Origin: an uncultured Psychroflexus sp.
GTDB taxonomy: Bacteria > Bacteroidota > Bacteroidia > Flavobacteriales > Flavobacteriaceae
Assembly: GCA_913062845.1 (NCBI GenBank)
Contig: CAJXVZ010000005.1
Coordinates: forward strand, 1-64,000
DNA: 64,000 nt
Direction of reading: 5' to 3'
Below are positions 51,832-61,215 of this stretch, in pieces. Below the pieces are notes generated by a model that saw nothing but the letters and a program-made list of their open reading frames with translations, was not told where the DNA came from and did not search any database. Within the stretch, counting starts at the first letter, position 1. Each line of letters begins with the position of its first letter. The position numbers and the translations under genes were made by a program.

Positions 51832-52383
51832 TTGAAGAGTTTTTTAAAAATAATTTCAGCAGTAGTCTTCCTACTATGTTTTTTGCAGTTCAACAATTCT
51901 GTGGCTCAATCAGCCGGAATTGAAACTATTGGAGATATGTTTTTATTCACACTCCCTGCGACGGCATTGTCCACTACAATAATTACTAAGGACAAAAAAG
52001 GCCTGGGTCAATTTGCCAAGGGTTTTGGTTTAAATAAGATACTGACTTTTTCTCTAAAAGAAATAGTAGGTCGAGAGCGTCCGGACGGCGTTGGCTTTGA
52101 CTCCTTTCCTTCAGGCCATACCTCTACGACATTTCAGAGTGCATCTTTTATACAACGAAGATACGGATGGAAGTACGGCATACCTGCTTATGCACTTGCC
52201 GGCTTTACCGGATTTAGCAGAATAAATGCAGACAGACATTATTTAAGTGACGTACTGGTTGGCGCTGCCATAGGCATTGGATGTACCTATTTATTTACCA
52301 AACCTTATGAAAAACAGGATTATCAGTTATCAATATCCGGTAACACAAGAGGATTTATGTTTAGTTTTAGGTACAATTTTTAA
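51832..52383 (+). CDS. PAP2 family phosphatase, exported
   Basis: A 183-residue acid-phosphatase-fold protein with all three PAP2 motifs: KEIVGRERP near residue 76, FPSGHTSTTF near 92 and SRINADRHYLSD near 131. The N-terminus (KSFLKIISAVVFLLCFLQFNNSVAQ) is a signal peptide; start is TTG 51832, because no ATG exists ahead of the signal peptide. The C-terminus ends FMFSFRYNF, strand-like with a terminal Phe, hinting at a periplasmic or outer-membrane-associated location. It would dephosphorylate lipid phosphates such as undecaprenyl pyrophosphate or lipid A; the target is not known. Confidence 0.85.
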   Translation: MKSFLKIISAVVFLLCFLQFNNSVAQSAGIETIGDMFLFTLPATALSTTIITKDKKGLGQFAKGFGLNKILTFSLKEIVGRERPDGVGFDSFPSGHTSTTFQSASFIQRRYGWKYGIPAYALAGFTGFSRINADRHYLSDVLVGAAIGIGCTYLFTKPYEKQDYQLSISGNTRGFMFSFRYNF

Positions 52384-52604
52384 GCTAAGAATATTTTTTT
52401 TCTCAAACAGAATAAGTAGATGAATTAATCTCATCCTAAATACTGAATTTTATTGGAAAATAAAGCATTAGAATTAATCACTTCTAATATCTTATACCAA
52501 ATGGACTATAAAATGAGATATAAAGAAATTGAATTATCCTTGGCTTAATCGAGGCAAAAAAATTAATCATAGCCTTAGCTACGTTTCATTTTTTTAACGA
52601 AGAG

Positions 52605-52635
52605 TAAGACAAGTAGAAACTATTTATTTGTCTTA
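52605..52635 (+). terminator. possible terminator downstream of the PAP2 gene
   Basis: TAAGACAA (52605-52612) and TTGTCTTA (52628-52635) with a 15-nt loop, followed by TTTTATG. It lies 220 nt after the PAP2 stop and could end that message. The region 52384-52604 shows no gene. Confidence 0.4.
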
Positions 52636-52653
52636 TTTTATGCTGTATTTGGT

Positions 52654-52673
52654 ATTACAACAACAGTTGTAAT
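52654..52673. repeat. short perfect hairpin
   Basis: ATTACAAC (52654-52661), loop AACA, GTTGTAAT (52666-52673): a perfect 8-bp stem 19 nt past the stop of the convergent metallophosphoesterase gene. There is no T run on either side. The TACAAC/GTTGTA wording recalls the ends of the attC-like element at 926-1063, though no long inner stem is present. Confidence 0.35.
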
Positions 52674-52692
52674 GATAGATTTCACTCCAGGT

Positions 52693-55600
52693 CTAAAATT
52701 CAAAACCAAGACCAAAGACAAAACGTAAGCCATCTGCACCATAAAAAGTTGATGCATTAACAGAGAAAATATCATAGGCAACAAAAAACAATCCACCTCC
52801 ATAAGATAAATTCCATTGGTCTTTATTGTCTGTAAGCGGATTGGCTACAAGGTCATCATCAACCCAAACCCTACCTATATCAAATCCGGCAAATATGCCT
52901 GTTGTTAGCGGCTTGAATGCATTTCCCTTTTTCAGGTTAAGCCTTAAATCTGTACTTTGAACAAATGCATTCCGGCCCGCAAATCTTTCTCTTCTAAAGC
53001 CTCTCAATCCGGTCTCGTCTCCAATTACAGCCGCCTGATAAAACTCAAAATTATTATTAAAATTAAAATGCGCCCTGGCTCTGCTGGCCAAAACCAATTT
53101 CCCACTGGACACCAGTTTGTGTGTAAAACCAAGTTCCGGAATCAGGTAGGAGAAGCCTTGTTGTGTTTGTGTGTTCATAAGCATTCCTGCTTCAATCTGA
53201 AATTGCATACCAAGTGTAGGAAATGCATCATCATCTCTTACTTCATACTTGTATTTGCTGTTAAGACCTACGAAATTCTGATCCTCAAATAAAGGACTAT
53301 CTGATGGTAACTGAGCTATAAATCTATTCTCTGTTCTCTCTACTGAATTGGATTCATAAGAAAATCCTATTTGAAATGCTGAGCCCATTCTTCCTGTCCA
53401 TTTTAATGAAGGTGCAATGCTTACTGTACCTACCCTTACACGATTAAAATCAAAATCAACGTCCAAACCATCATTCTCTTCTGCTTCGGGGTTTGCGGTG
53501 CTGTTGCCAAAACCAAAAAAGTTTATGGCAAAATTTGGACTATTAAACTGTGTTTCCAGATTCAGGTTTGTGTCACCAATAAAGTTGGCGATTTCTATAT
53601 TGTAATCCAGATTAAAACTGTTTGTCGCTGCAAAATACGAAGCTGATATATCGTGTTTTGTCGTAAAGGGATTTCTCTCAAAACCATAAGTCTTTAATGT
53701 GTTTTTGAAGCCTACACTTATACCGTCATCCGGATTAAAACCTAAAACCGGTAAAAATTGGTTAAGGTTATTTTTGAACATCTTGTAGTAATAGATATTC
53801 GTTTTATAGTCATCCGTTAGTTTTTTCTTCACCTGACCTTCAAAGGTGTTCTTTTTAGACTCGTAATCATAAACTTTAACTTTTTTGGAATTTTCTGTGA
53901 TGTACGTGTCGTTCTTAAGTCCGCCAATAAGTCTGACTTTTATAAGATCATTTCCTTTTCCAAAGACCTTTAAGACATCCTTATCACCAAGGGCGTAAAT
54001 CCAAATCTCTTTCGTGACTTCTGAACTGTAGATACGCTCATGAAAAATATCATCTTTTTCTCCATCTATTATGCGGTAGCCTGTGACTTTGGTCTTACCA
54101 TCAGACATTCTCTGAATGTCAAACCAGTCATCTTTATTAGTGCCTTTGATCACCGCATATTTGTTGAGAACCTTAAAATACCGGTCTGATATTTTCTGAA
54201 GGTTCTCTCTTCTGGCTTTCAGCATGTTCTTTATTTCTTCTATGTTTTGATCTCTAACTTCTTCCGGAACGGCCGTAAATGCTGCTTCAATGACTTCATC
54301 TGTAATGTTTTCCTGAATAATTTTCACCTGTTCATCCCAGACGCTTTTATCCGCATTGTGAATGAGTGTAACATCCAAAGGGAAGGGTTCCAGATTTACG
54401 CCTTTTACATCTTTTAAATCTCCGCTGTAAGACCTTAATAATCTTATAGACGGAACAAATATCATCCCTGTAGAAAGTAAAAACCCATCACCCATTTTGG
54501 AAAAAGCCTGATCTCTGTCTCTGGGCATGGGTCTGTAGATAGTTTTTCCGTTTTCTTCAAATTCTATCCAACGCCATTGGTCCTGATGCCTATCCCAGTC
54601 TCCTATTAGTATATCGAATAGTCTGGCTTTGATATAAGCTGCTTCATCGAGAACAATATCTTCGTCCTTGTCCAGATCTCTCATCATATCTATGGTATTC
54701 TCTAGTTTGTTTTGATAGCCAAAGCTGGCCTTATCATCATGTCCTTCTGAGGTATGCTCCTCGATCATATATAATTCGTCACCAAAATCCAGATTGTAAT
54801 CACCCATTATTTTTTGCTTAGGCACATAGTAGATTTTTGGATTGGTATGGTAAACCCCTATGGCATCAGCCAGAGTTCCAACCGCAAATGGTGCGTAAGG
54901 ATGAGCTCCTGTGAAGCCGTCTGATAATAGTTCTGTTGTAAAATCATCTTCAAGCTTATCTGAAATGTAGGTATTCTTAAACACAGTAGCCTGCAAATAT
55001 TGTGAAGGCTGCTTTCTCAATGCGCGCATAACATACTGCTGACCTTCTTTGTCCTCAAGTCTTAGGGATTTGGATTGTGTTCCACCTCCTTTTCGTACAG
55101 GAACTACACCTCCAAAAATAGTATCAAGTTCTACAATCTTAGCTCTGATCTTTTCACTGTATACTTTGCGATATCGCTCACCGAATAAAAATTTATAGAA
55201 TGAAGATTTTTCGACTTCTTCTTCAGTGTAGATTGAAGCTAATGTGTCTTTGGGGAAACTTGATCTTAACTTTTTTGTAAATTCTGGTCTTTCTTTCTTG
55301 AAAACATTTGTACTGAAAACAGGTTCTTCAACACCAGCTTGATAAAATTCAACATGAGACGAGCCGTCTTTAAAAATGTTTAAAACTGCAAACCCACTCG
55401 CTCCATACGTAAATATGGCATCTTTTGTTTTTCGGGTAGGCGACTTTTTTGATCCGGAGCCACTTACAATCTGATGTAAGTTTTTTCTGACAATGTATTG
55501 CAAGCTGTGTTCATGACCGGATACAAAAATGACCTTTTCATTTTGCTGTGAAATGCTGATGACTCTTTTCCTCAGTTCATTGTACATTTTATTTTGAGCA

Positions 55601-56385
55601 TCTGCAGGGCTTACACCTCCTGTCTTTCTAATCAGATTTTTAAGACTACCTAAAATAGGAAGTGGTTTTAAGTGGCTCATAAATGAGTACTGCCCGCCGT
55701 GTGGTCCGTTGGTAAAAACAGGATGATGCAGCGCAATTAGTGTGGTTTTACCTCTTGCTTTTTTAACCTCGTTTGATAATTCATCAAGAAAATCCTCTCT
55801 CGTTCTGTATTCACACTCATCATTTATGCCTGGTTTTTTGTCCCAATTAGTGATATACCATTCTGAATCTACAATAAGCAACAAAATATGATCTGAGATC
55901 TCTATTTTTTCGATAGGGCAACCATTTTCAGGTTGAAAGGTATTGTCTCCTGCACCGTCCTCAACGTATTTCTCCTGATCCTTTAAAGCTTTTACACCAC
56001 TATACCAATCGTGATTGCCGGGAATGAATAATGTCTGACCTTTGAAATTTTCCAGAATTTCAATTTGCCGGTCCAAAGTATTTTCGGCGTATTCTTCATC
56101 TTCTTTTGTCTCTGTGTTAAATCCCTTTGGATAAATATTATCCCCTAAAAAAATAACGGTGCTGTTCTTATTGGCTCTATTCAGTTTTAATTTTAGGTCT
56201 TCTAGTGGCCTGTCATTTTCTAATGCCGCTCCAACATCGCCTATCAAATAAAAGGTGTGCTCAGTATTAGCTTTACTTTTATCTAAAGGCTCAGAGTCTT
56301 GTGATAACTGCAAATCATAAGTCGCACAGGACTGAATCAAAAAGATCAAAAAAATGAAAAAAAGTATTTTTTGACGTATATTCAT
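52693..56385 (-). CDS. metallophosphoesterase-Omp85 barrel fusion lipoprotein
   Basis: A 1230-residue outer-membrane protein. Lipobox LIQSC (Cys20), then a calcineurin-type metallophosphoesterase (residues about 43-340) with GDVG, FLGDNIYPKG, IPGNHDWYSG, ALHHPVFTNGPHGG and VSGHEHSLQYI, all metal ligands visible. A middle region (about 390-830) includes YRPMPRDRDQAFSKMGDG and DIQRMSDGKTKVTGY. The last 350 or so residues form a surface-antigen barrel (ending DGLRFVFGLGFEF), with GDETGLRGFRRERFAGR as the Omp85 barrel motif. A surface phosphatase anchored by its own barrel is the simplest reading; the substrate is unknown. It is divergent from the HD-PycTM gene. Confidence 0.9.
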   Translation of the reverse strand: MNIRQKILFFIFLIFLIQSCATYDLQLSQDSEPLDKSKANTEHTFYLIGDVGAALENDRPLEDLKLKLNRANKNSTVIFLGDNIYPKGFNTETKEDEEYAENTLDRQIEILENFKGQTLFIPGNHDWYSGVKALKDQEKYVEDGAGDNTFQPENGCPIEKIEISDHILLLIVDSEWYITNWDKKPGINDECEYRTREDFLDELSNEVKKARGKTTLIALHHPVFTNGPHGGQYSFMSHLKPLPILGSLKNLIRKTGGVSPADAQNKMYNELRKRVISISQQNEKVIFVSGHEHSLQYIVRKNLHQIVSGSGSKKSPTRKTKDAIFTYGASGFAVLNIFKDGSSHVEFYQAGVEEPVFSTNVFKKERPEFTKKLRSSFPKDTLASIYTEEEVEKSSFYKFLFGERYRKVYSEKIRAKIVELDTIFGGVVPVRKGGGTQSKSLRLEDKEGQQYVMRALRKQPSQYLQATVFKNTYISDKLEDDFTTELLSDGFTGAHPYAPFAVGTLADAIGVYHTNPKIYYVPKQKIMGDYNLDFGDELYMIEEHTSEGHDDKASFGYQNKLENTIDMMRDLDKDEDIVLDEAAYIKARLFDILIGDWDRHQDQWRWIEFEENGKTIYRPMPRDRDQAFSKMGDGFLLSTGMIFVPSIRLLRSYSGDLKDVKGVNLEPFPLDVTLIHNADKSVWDEQVKIIQENITDEVIEAAFTAVPEEVRDQNIEEIKNMLKARRENLQKISDRYFKVLNKYAVIKGTNKDDWFDIQRMSDGKTKVTGYRIIDGEKDDIFHERIYSSEVTKEIWIYALGDKDVLKVFGKGNDLIKVRLIGGLKNDTYITENSKKVKVYDYESKKNTFEGQVKKKLTDDYKTNIYYYKMFKNNLNQFLPVLGFNPDDGISVGFKNTLKTYGFERNPFTTKHDISASYFAATNSFNLDYNIEIANFIGDTNLNLETQFNSPNFAINFFGFGNSTANPEAEENDGLDVDFDFNRVRVGTVSIAPSLKWTGRMGSAFQIGFSYESNSVERTENRFIAQLPSDSPLFEDQNFVGLNSKYKYEVRDDDAFPTLGMQFQIEAGMLMNTQTQQGFSYLIPELGFTHKLVSSGKLVLASRARAHFNFNNNFEFYQAAVIGDETGLRGFRRERFAGRNAFVQSTDLRLNLKKGNAFKPLTTGIFAGFDIGRVWVDDDLVANPLTDNKDQWNLSYGGGLFFVAYDIFSVNASTFYGADGLRFVFGLGFEF

Positions 56386-56501
56386 AATTTAATTATAATC
56401 AAATGCCAATATAAGATAATTTGACTTTTATTGTTTGTTTCAATACTATTGTAAACAAATGGAAGTGCGAAATAAATGTTGAACTTTAAGTTTTTTTAAA
56501 C

Positions 56502-57701
56502 ATGGATCAATTGATTGAAGAGGTAGAAAAATATGTTTCAGGATTGCTGTCTACAGAATTGGAAAGCAGTTTTGTCTATCATAATCTCGCCCATACCCAA
56601 AGGGTAGTGCAAAGGGTAAAAGAGCTTATAGAATTAGAGCAGATTGAAAAAAAACAGGCTGACCTGTTATTGATCTCTGCTTGGTTTCATGACACCGGTT
56701 ATACCCAAAAAATTAACAATCACGAAGAAGAAAGTATCCTGATTGCAGAAAGCTTTTTAAAAGATAAGAACATATCTCCCGAGGATTTTAATAGCATAAA
56801 GCAATTGATTCGGGTAACACATGTGATAAAAAAACCAAAGAACCAGGCGGAAGCTATATTAAAGGATGCTGACTGTGCACATGTATCCAGCAGTGATTAT
56901 GAAGAATATGCCAGCCTGCTGAAAAAAGAATGGGAATTGACCTCAGATAAGTTTTATAGTGGTGAAGAATGGCTAAAAATAAATATAGATTTTATTTCTG
57001 ATCACGTTTACTACACCATTTCGGCAAATTCAAACTGGATACAGCAAAAGAATAAGAATCTGGCTAAGCTCCTTAAAAGACTGGACAAATTAAAAAAGGG
57101 GAATTTAAAGATCAAACAGAAGAAGGAATCTCTTGCGCTTAAGAAAGATAAATTAGAATTACCGGACAGAGGCATTCAAACCATGTTCAGGGTGGCCTTA
57201 AGAAATCACATTACATTAAGCGACATTGCCGATACCAAAGCCAATATTTTATTATCGGTGAATGCTATTATTGTTTCTGTTGCACTGTCTAACCTGATTC
57301 CAAAATTAGACAACCCTTCAAACGACTACCTCATCTACCCGACTTTAATATTCTTGGTGTTTACGGTCATCTGTATCATTCTGTCCGTCCTGGCCACGAG
57401 ACCAAATGTCACCGAAGGTAAATTCACCAAAAAGGATGTTATGGAAAAAAAAGTGAACATCATGTTCTTTGGCAATTTTCATCAAATGAAACTTGAAGAC
57501 TTTGACTGGGCTATGCAGGAAGTTATGGAAGACAAAAGGTACCTTTATGGCAATCTTACCAAGGATTTATATTACCTTGGACTGGTGCTCAACAGAAAAT
57601 ATAACCTCTTAAGAACAACTTATACAGTCTTTATGATAGGTATAGTTATAAGTGTGATCTCTTTTGCAATAGCCTTTATTATTGGTGGAGGTAATATGTG
57701 A
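56502..57701 (+). CDS. HD domain protein with C-terminal PycTM-like (DUF5706) membrane domain
   Basis: A 399-residue two-part protein. Residues about 20-185 are an HD phosphohydrolase domain: His27 and His31 (YHNLAHTQRV), His63-Asp64 (WFHDTGYTQ), KDADCAH near 122. A charged linker (about 185-225) leads to a DUF5706/PycTM-type domain: FRVALRNHITLSDIADTKANILLSVNAIIVSVALS (residues 229-262) with three membrane helices (about 249-266, 279-298, 375-394). PycTM domains are effectors of Pycsar anti-phage systems, opened by cyclic CMP or UMP. Fused HD hydrolase could degrade the same signal. No pyrimidine cyclase gene is nearby, so a defence role is speculative. Its TGA abuts the convergent stop of the GAF gene. 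Confidence 0.85.
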   Translation: MDQLIEEVEKYVSGLLSTELESSFVYHNLAHTQRVVQRVKELIELEQIEKKQADLLLISAWFHDTGYTQKINNHEEESILIAESFLKDKNISPEDFNSIKQLIRVTHVIKKPKNQAEAILKDADCAHVSSSDYEEYASLLKKEWELTSDKFYSGEEWLKINIDFISDHVYYTISANSNWIQQKNKNLAKLLKRLDKLKKGNLKIKQKKESLALKKDKLELPDRGIQTMFRVALRNHITLSDIADTKANILLSVNAIIVSVALSNLIPKLDNPSNDYLIYPTLIFLVFTVICIILSVLATRPNVTEGKFTKKDVMEKKVNIMFFGNFHQMKLEDFDWAMQEVMEDKRYLYGNLTKDLYYLGLVLNRKYNLLRTTYTVFMIGIVISVISFAIAFIIGGGNM

Positions 57702-60062
57702 TCAGCTTATTTCATTCATAAGGTCAGAAAAACTGTAATATTCCTTATTATGTTTACTGTGATACAAAACGCCAACCCTTAAAGCCTTAAGACCTGAAAC
57801 CGCCTGAAGGTCCTGAAGTTCCAATATTTCTACTTCTGAATCCAGATAATTTTTTGCCTGCAGGAACTTGATGTATTGAAGGTATTCTTTCTCATCACTT
57901 TTCTGAGAATAAATTATAGTGATTTTTCCTTTTTGCGTTATTCTTTCCTTTGTACCTTTTATAAAAGCTTTGTCGACCCTCTTCTTTACGATCTCGTATC
58001 TGGCATTATAAGTGCCATCAACATCAAACTGCTTTTCATCCATTCTAAAACTAATAGATAGTGGCTGATTAAACACCAAAATCATTGAGGTCACATCCAG
58101 CTTTACATTCAACTCTGACTGCATATTGTAATACTCATTCTCCATTTCACACATGATTTGCAGCTGCCAAAGTCTAAGGTTATAGAGGTATATCAGGTTA
58201 AAACTATCTTCTTTTGTAAGGGATTCTCCAATATACATATTATGTTCAACACCATCAGTTTTAAACCTTTCATAATAATGTGGATACATGGCCTGTGCAT
58301 CAGTCTGTTTCTCATCGAGTAGAGAAGCCATATGCTTATTGATCTTTGTGATACTTTGATCGTAATCTTTTCTAAAACTATAGAAAGATTTGGTGTTTTT
58401 ATCCAGTAATTCAAAATACTCTGAAATTTCTGAAAGCAAGTTACCTTTAGACCTCAAATGTTCCAATACAGGATGAAGATCCTTTGAGATAAAATTACTG
58501 ATCTGATGTTCGCTATCAATTTGAAAAAATTCATTTAGGCTGGCTAAATATTCATTAATTTGAAAAAGGAATTTGTCATAAATAGGAAGTTTAGTTGATC
58601 TTGTAGCCAGTTCAAAGATATTTTTCAATTTCTGAAGTTGAAGATTAAGGTCATTAATGGTTGCCTTGTTTCGTGCATCTGATGAACCTTTGATATCAAT
58701 CTGTCCATAAAGCGGGTAGATATTATCGAAGGTTATGGAGTTAAAAACCGGTTCCTGACCAAGGGATTGATTGAGGATGTATTTTTTGGCTTCATCTTCA
58801 AATCGCCAGTGAACGCTTGGGTGAATGGATGTACATTCTTTTTGGATAATGGCATCAATCAAATTTTCTTCCTCGTTCTTTGACCTTTCTACTGCCGATA
58901 CAATAAAAGGCATGACATCAGCTAACTTCTGTGCATTTACGCTATTCAAAAGCTGTGGCACATCAGAAACGATTTCTAAAATACCCATGATTTCATCATT
59001 CTTCGCAATTGGGGCGAAAATGGCACTTTTCACATCCATTTCTTTAAGAATATTTAGATGAGGAGCATCTTTTTTTTCTTTGTATGACTTATCTACATCT
59101 GAAATTGAAAAGAACTTCTTATCCTTAAAAATCCTGTCATAAGACCAGCTGCATAAGGCCTCACTGCTCTTAATCTTATCGAAAGTATTGATCAAATAGT
59201 TATCAATATGAAAGCCATATACCTTTTCAAAAGTATCATCTGCCTGATTGTATTTTGTAAAGCCTACTTTGATATTCTCGGTGCCTAACAAAGATTGAAA
59301 CACATTATGAAAATTGTCCATAAAGTTTTCATCCTGTTTTTCCTGACCAATTAAAGCGGTTTTAATATTGGAAATTGATTGATCGTTTGTAACATCAAAT
59401 ATATTAGAGATCAAAAAACCCTTAAACTCATATGAATAGAGTGGAAATTTTTCTTTCCAAAGTTCTATATTATCAAAATTATCCAGAAGTAAATCGTAAT
59501 CTTCTTTTGTGATTGCAGGTGTATTTTGCTTTGGAAAAACTTCAATAAAATCGGCGTTAAACAAAATTTTATAATATTTGATAACTCCCTTTTGATCAGG
59601 AATTTTGTAAAAAAACGGACGCCTGAAATCAAGGTTGTAACCATAGCATGCCTTAAGGATTATAGAACAGGCTATAATATACCAGTGTTCGCTGTGCAAG
59701 TTTACAATATGATGATTGATATTATCATTGTTAACTTCAAAAGTATTCCTGAAGCGTTCTGTCATCATAAAAACGTGCTTATTGAAAGGTATTCCGGCTG
59801 TTTTTATTTCATTTTTTGTAAGAATGGGATTAAATAAATCCTGAAGTAAGAACCGGACTTCATCTTTTACAGCATCAAGTTGTTCGATGCTTGTAAATTC
59901 CCCTTTGAGTTGAGGATGTTCCTCGACGTACTTAAGAAGCGTTTTTGCGGTATTTGCAACTATGATATTATCAGAATCCTTTAGATTTTCATATTGAGAT
60001 ATAAGCTTTTGAAAACTTACTTTAATTTCTAAAGGAGATTCTTCTTTGATGTTAAAATTCAT
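57702..60062 (-). CDS. large GAF-domain protein of unknown role
   Basis: A 786-residue cytosolic protein from ATG 60062 (MNFNIKEESPLEIKVSFQ). A central stretch (about 255-400) with VGFTKYNQADDTFEKVYGF, FFSISDVDKSYKEKKDAPHLNILKEMDVKSAIFAPIAKNDEIMGILEIVSD has GAF features. The N-terminal 230 residues and the C-terminal half are mostly helical and not recognised, with LRLWQLQIMCEMENEYYNMQ and LDVTSMILVFNQPLSISFRMDEKQFDVDGTYNARYEIVKKRVDKAF near the end. No kinase, HTH or cyclase domain is visible. GAF proteins bind small ligands or sense state. Its stop codon is immediately next to the convergent HD-PycTM stop. Confidence 0.78.
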   Translation of the reverse strand: MNFNIKEESPLEIKVSFQKLISQYENLKDSDNIIVANTAKTLLKYVEEHPQLKGEFTSIEQLDAVKDEVRFLLQDLFNPILTKNEIKTAGIPFNKHVFMMTERFRNTFEVNNDNINHHIVNLHSEHWYIIACSIILKACYGYNLDFRRPFFYKIPDQKGVIKYYKILFNADFIEVFPKQNTPAITKEDYDLLLDNFDNIELWKEKFPLYSYEFKGFLISNIFDVTNDQSISNIKTALIGQEKQDENFMDNFHNVFQSLLGTENIKVGFTKYNQADDTFEKVYGFHIDNYLINTFDKIKSSEALCSWSYDRIFKDKKFFSISDVDKSYKEKKDAPHLNILKEMDVKSAIFAPIAKNDEIMGILEIVSDVPQLLNSVNAQKLADVMPFIVSAVERSKNEEENLIDAIIQKECTSIHPSVHWRFEDEAKKYILNQSLGQEPVFNSITFDNIYPLYGQIDIKGSSDARNKATINDLNLQLQKLKNIFELATRSTKLPIYDKFLFQINEYLASLNEFFQIDSEHQISNFISKDLHPVLEHLRSKGNLLSEISEYFELLDKNTKSFYSFRKDYDQSITKINKHMASLLDEKQTDAQAMYPHYYERFKTDGVEHNMYIGESLTKEDSFNLIYLYNLRLWQLQIMCEMENEYYNMQSELNVKLDVTSMILVFNQPLSISFRMDEKQFDVDGTYNARYEIVKKRVDKAFIKGTKERITQKGKITIIYSQKSDEKEYLQYIKFLQAKNYLDSEVEILELQDLQAVSGLKALRVGVLYHSKHNKEYYSFSDLMNEIS

Positions 60063-60161
60063 TTTATACTGACTATAAAGCAAATTTATAAAATACTTAC
60101 CAGTCTGTACAGGCTATTAAGATTTCGTAAACTTTATGAGTGCTGATATTCAGGAGAAAGT

Positions 60162-61190
60162 TCACCTCAGATTTTCTTTTAAAAAACCTTTAATTTCATT
60201 AGTCGTCATGTTTACGCCTACTATTCGCGCATTTTTATCAACTAGGAAGGTATAAGGTATCGAAGAGATGAGCAGGTCTTTGTATAAAGTATGGGACAAG
60301 AAGTTATCCCAGGGCAGCTCATCTTTTTTTATGGCAAGTTTTAATTTCTCTATATGCTTATCATTTGAAACACCTATCACATTAAAACCATTTTCATGGT
60401 ACTTTGAATATAAGGCTTTAATTTTTGGATGTTTAGCCCGGCAGGGTTTACACCATGAAGCCCAAAAATCTATTAAAGTATAATCGCTAAGAAACTCTTT
60501 TATCCTATATGTTCCTCCATTTATTCCCTGTACGTTTTCATCCGGAAAAACATCTCCTACACTAAACAACCTATATATTTTAATGTTGTCTTTCAAGGTC
60601 ATCATAGATTTCCGATCTAAATTTGTTAAGTCTAATTTATTTAAAAGCTTTATCAATTGAGCGTAATTTAAGTACGTCTGCCTGCTATATAATTCATTGA
60701 TAATGTCTACAAAAACAATATTGCCCGAATATTGATCTATTTTTTCATTTAAATAATTGAACAGATCATACTCAAATGTGGGGTTATTTTTGTTCCGACT
60801 CTCAAATATTTTGAAATTCTCATAAATATCATTTGTCAAACTTCCATTTAATTTCGAAAAATTGAAGGCAAAATGTGGCTTATTACTTTGAAAATTTCCT
60901 CTGATTGTATCTTTGAATAAAACCATTTTCATTTTACTGTTTTCAATATAAAATGGTCTTGAGAAAATATCTTTGTATCTAAGCACGACCCTTGCAGGTC
61001 TGACCAGTTCACCGGTGATTTTGACCTTCCCATCCTTAAGTTTAGACCAGAGTGATTTATTGAAGCCAAGAAATTTTAATTCGACTTTGCCTCTTTTAAG
61101 CCCTTCAATTTCCAAATCCAGTTCAAAGCTCTTTTGTGGATAACAAAAAAGAGTAAATGCAAAAAATATGATGAGGGCAAAAAATTTCAT
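60162..61190 (-). CDS. TlpA/AhpC-TSA-type thioredoxin-like protein with DUF4369-like N-terminus
   Basis: A 342-residue exported thiol-disulphide protein. Signal peptide (KFFALIIFFAFTLFCYPQ), an N-terminal DUF4369-like beta domain (SFELDLEIEGLKRGKVELKFLGFNKSLWSKLKDGKVKITGEL), a helical middle part, and a thioredoxin domain from about residue 215 with YTLIDFWASWCKPCRAKHPKIKALY (active-site CKPC near residue 242) and VIGVSNDKH. It would reduce disulphides or support cytochrome or thiol homeostasis in the periplasm. It is preceded on the same strand by a shorter paralogue lacking the thioredoxin domain. Confidence 0.88.
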   Translation of the reverse strand: MKFFALIIFFAFTLFCYPQKSFELDLEIEGLKRGKVELKFLGFNKSLWSKLKDGKVKITGELVRPARVVLRYKDIFSRPFYIENSKMKMVLFKDTIRGNFQSNKPHFAFNFSKLNGSLTNDIYENFKIFESRNKNNPTFEYDLFNYLNEKIDQYSGNIVFVDIINELYSRQTYLNYAQLIKLLNKLDLTNLDRKSMMTLKDNIKIYRLFSVGDVFPDENVQGINGGTYRIKEFLSDYTLIDFWASWCKPCRAKHPKIKALYSKYHENGFNVIGVSNDKHIEKLKLAIKKDELPWDNFLSHTLYKDLLISSIPYTFLVDKNARIVGVNMTTNEIKGFLKENLR

Positions 61191-61215
61191 TTTTTCAAGT
61201 TAATACATGAAGCGA

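Noticed and set aside
56502-60062. A complete Pycsar or other anti-phage operon
   Set aside because: No cyclase or nucleotidyltransferase was found near the HD-PycTM gene; neighbours are envelope and GAF proteins.
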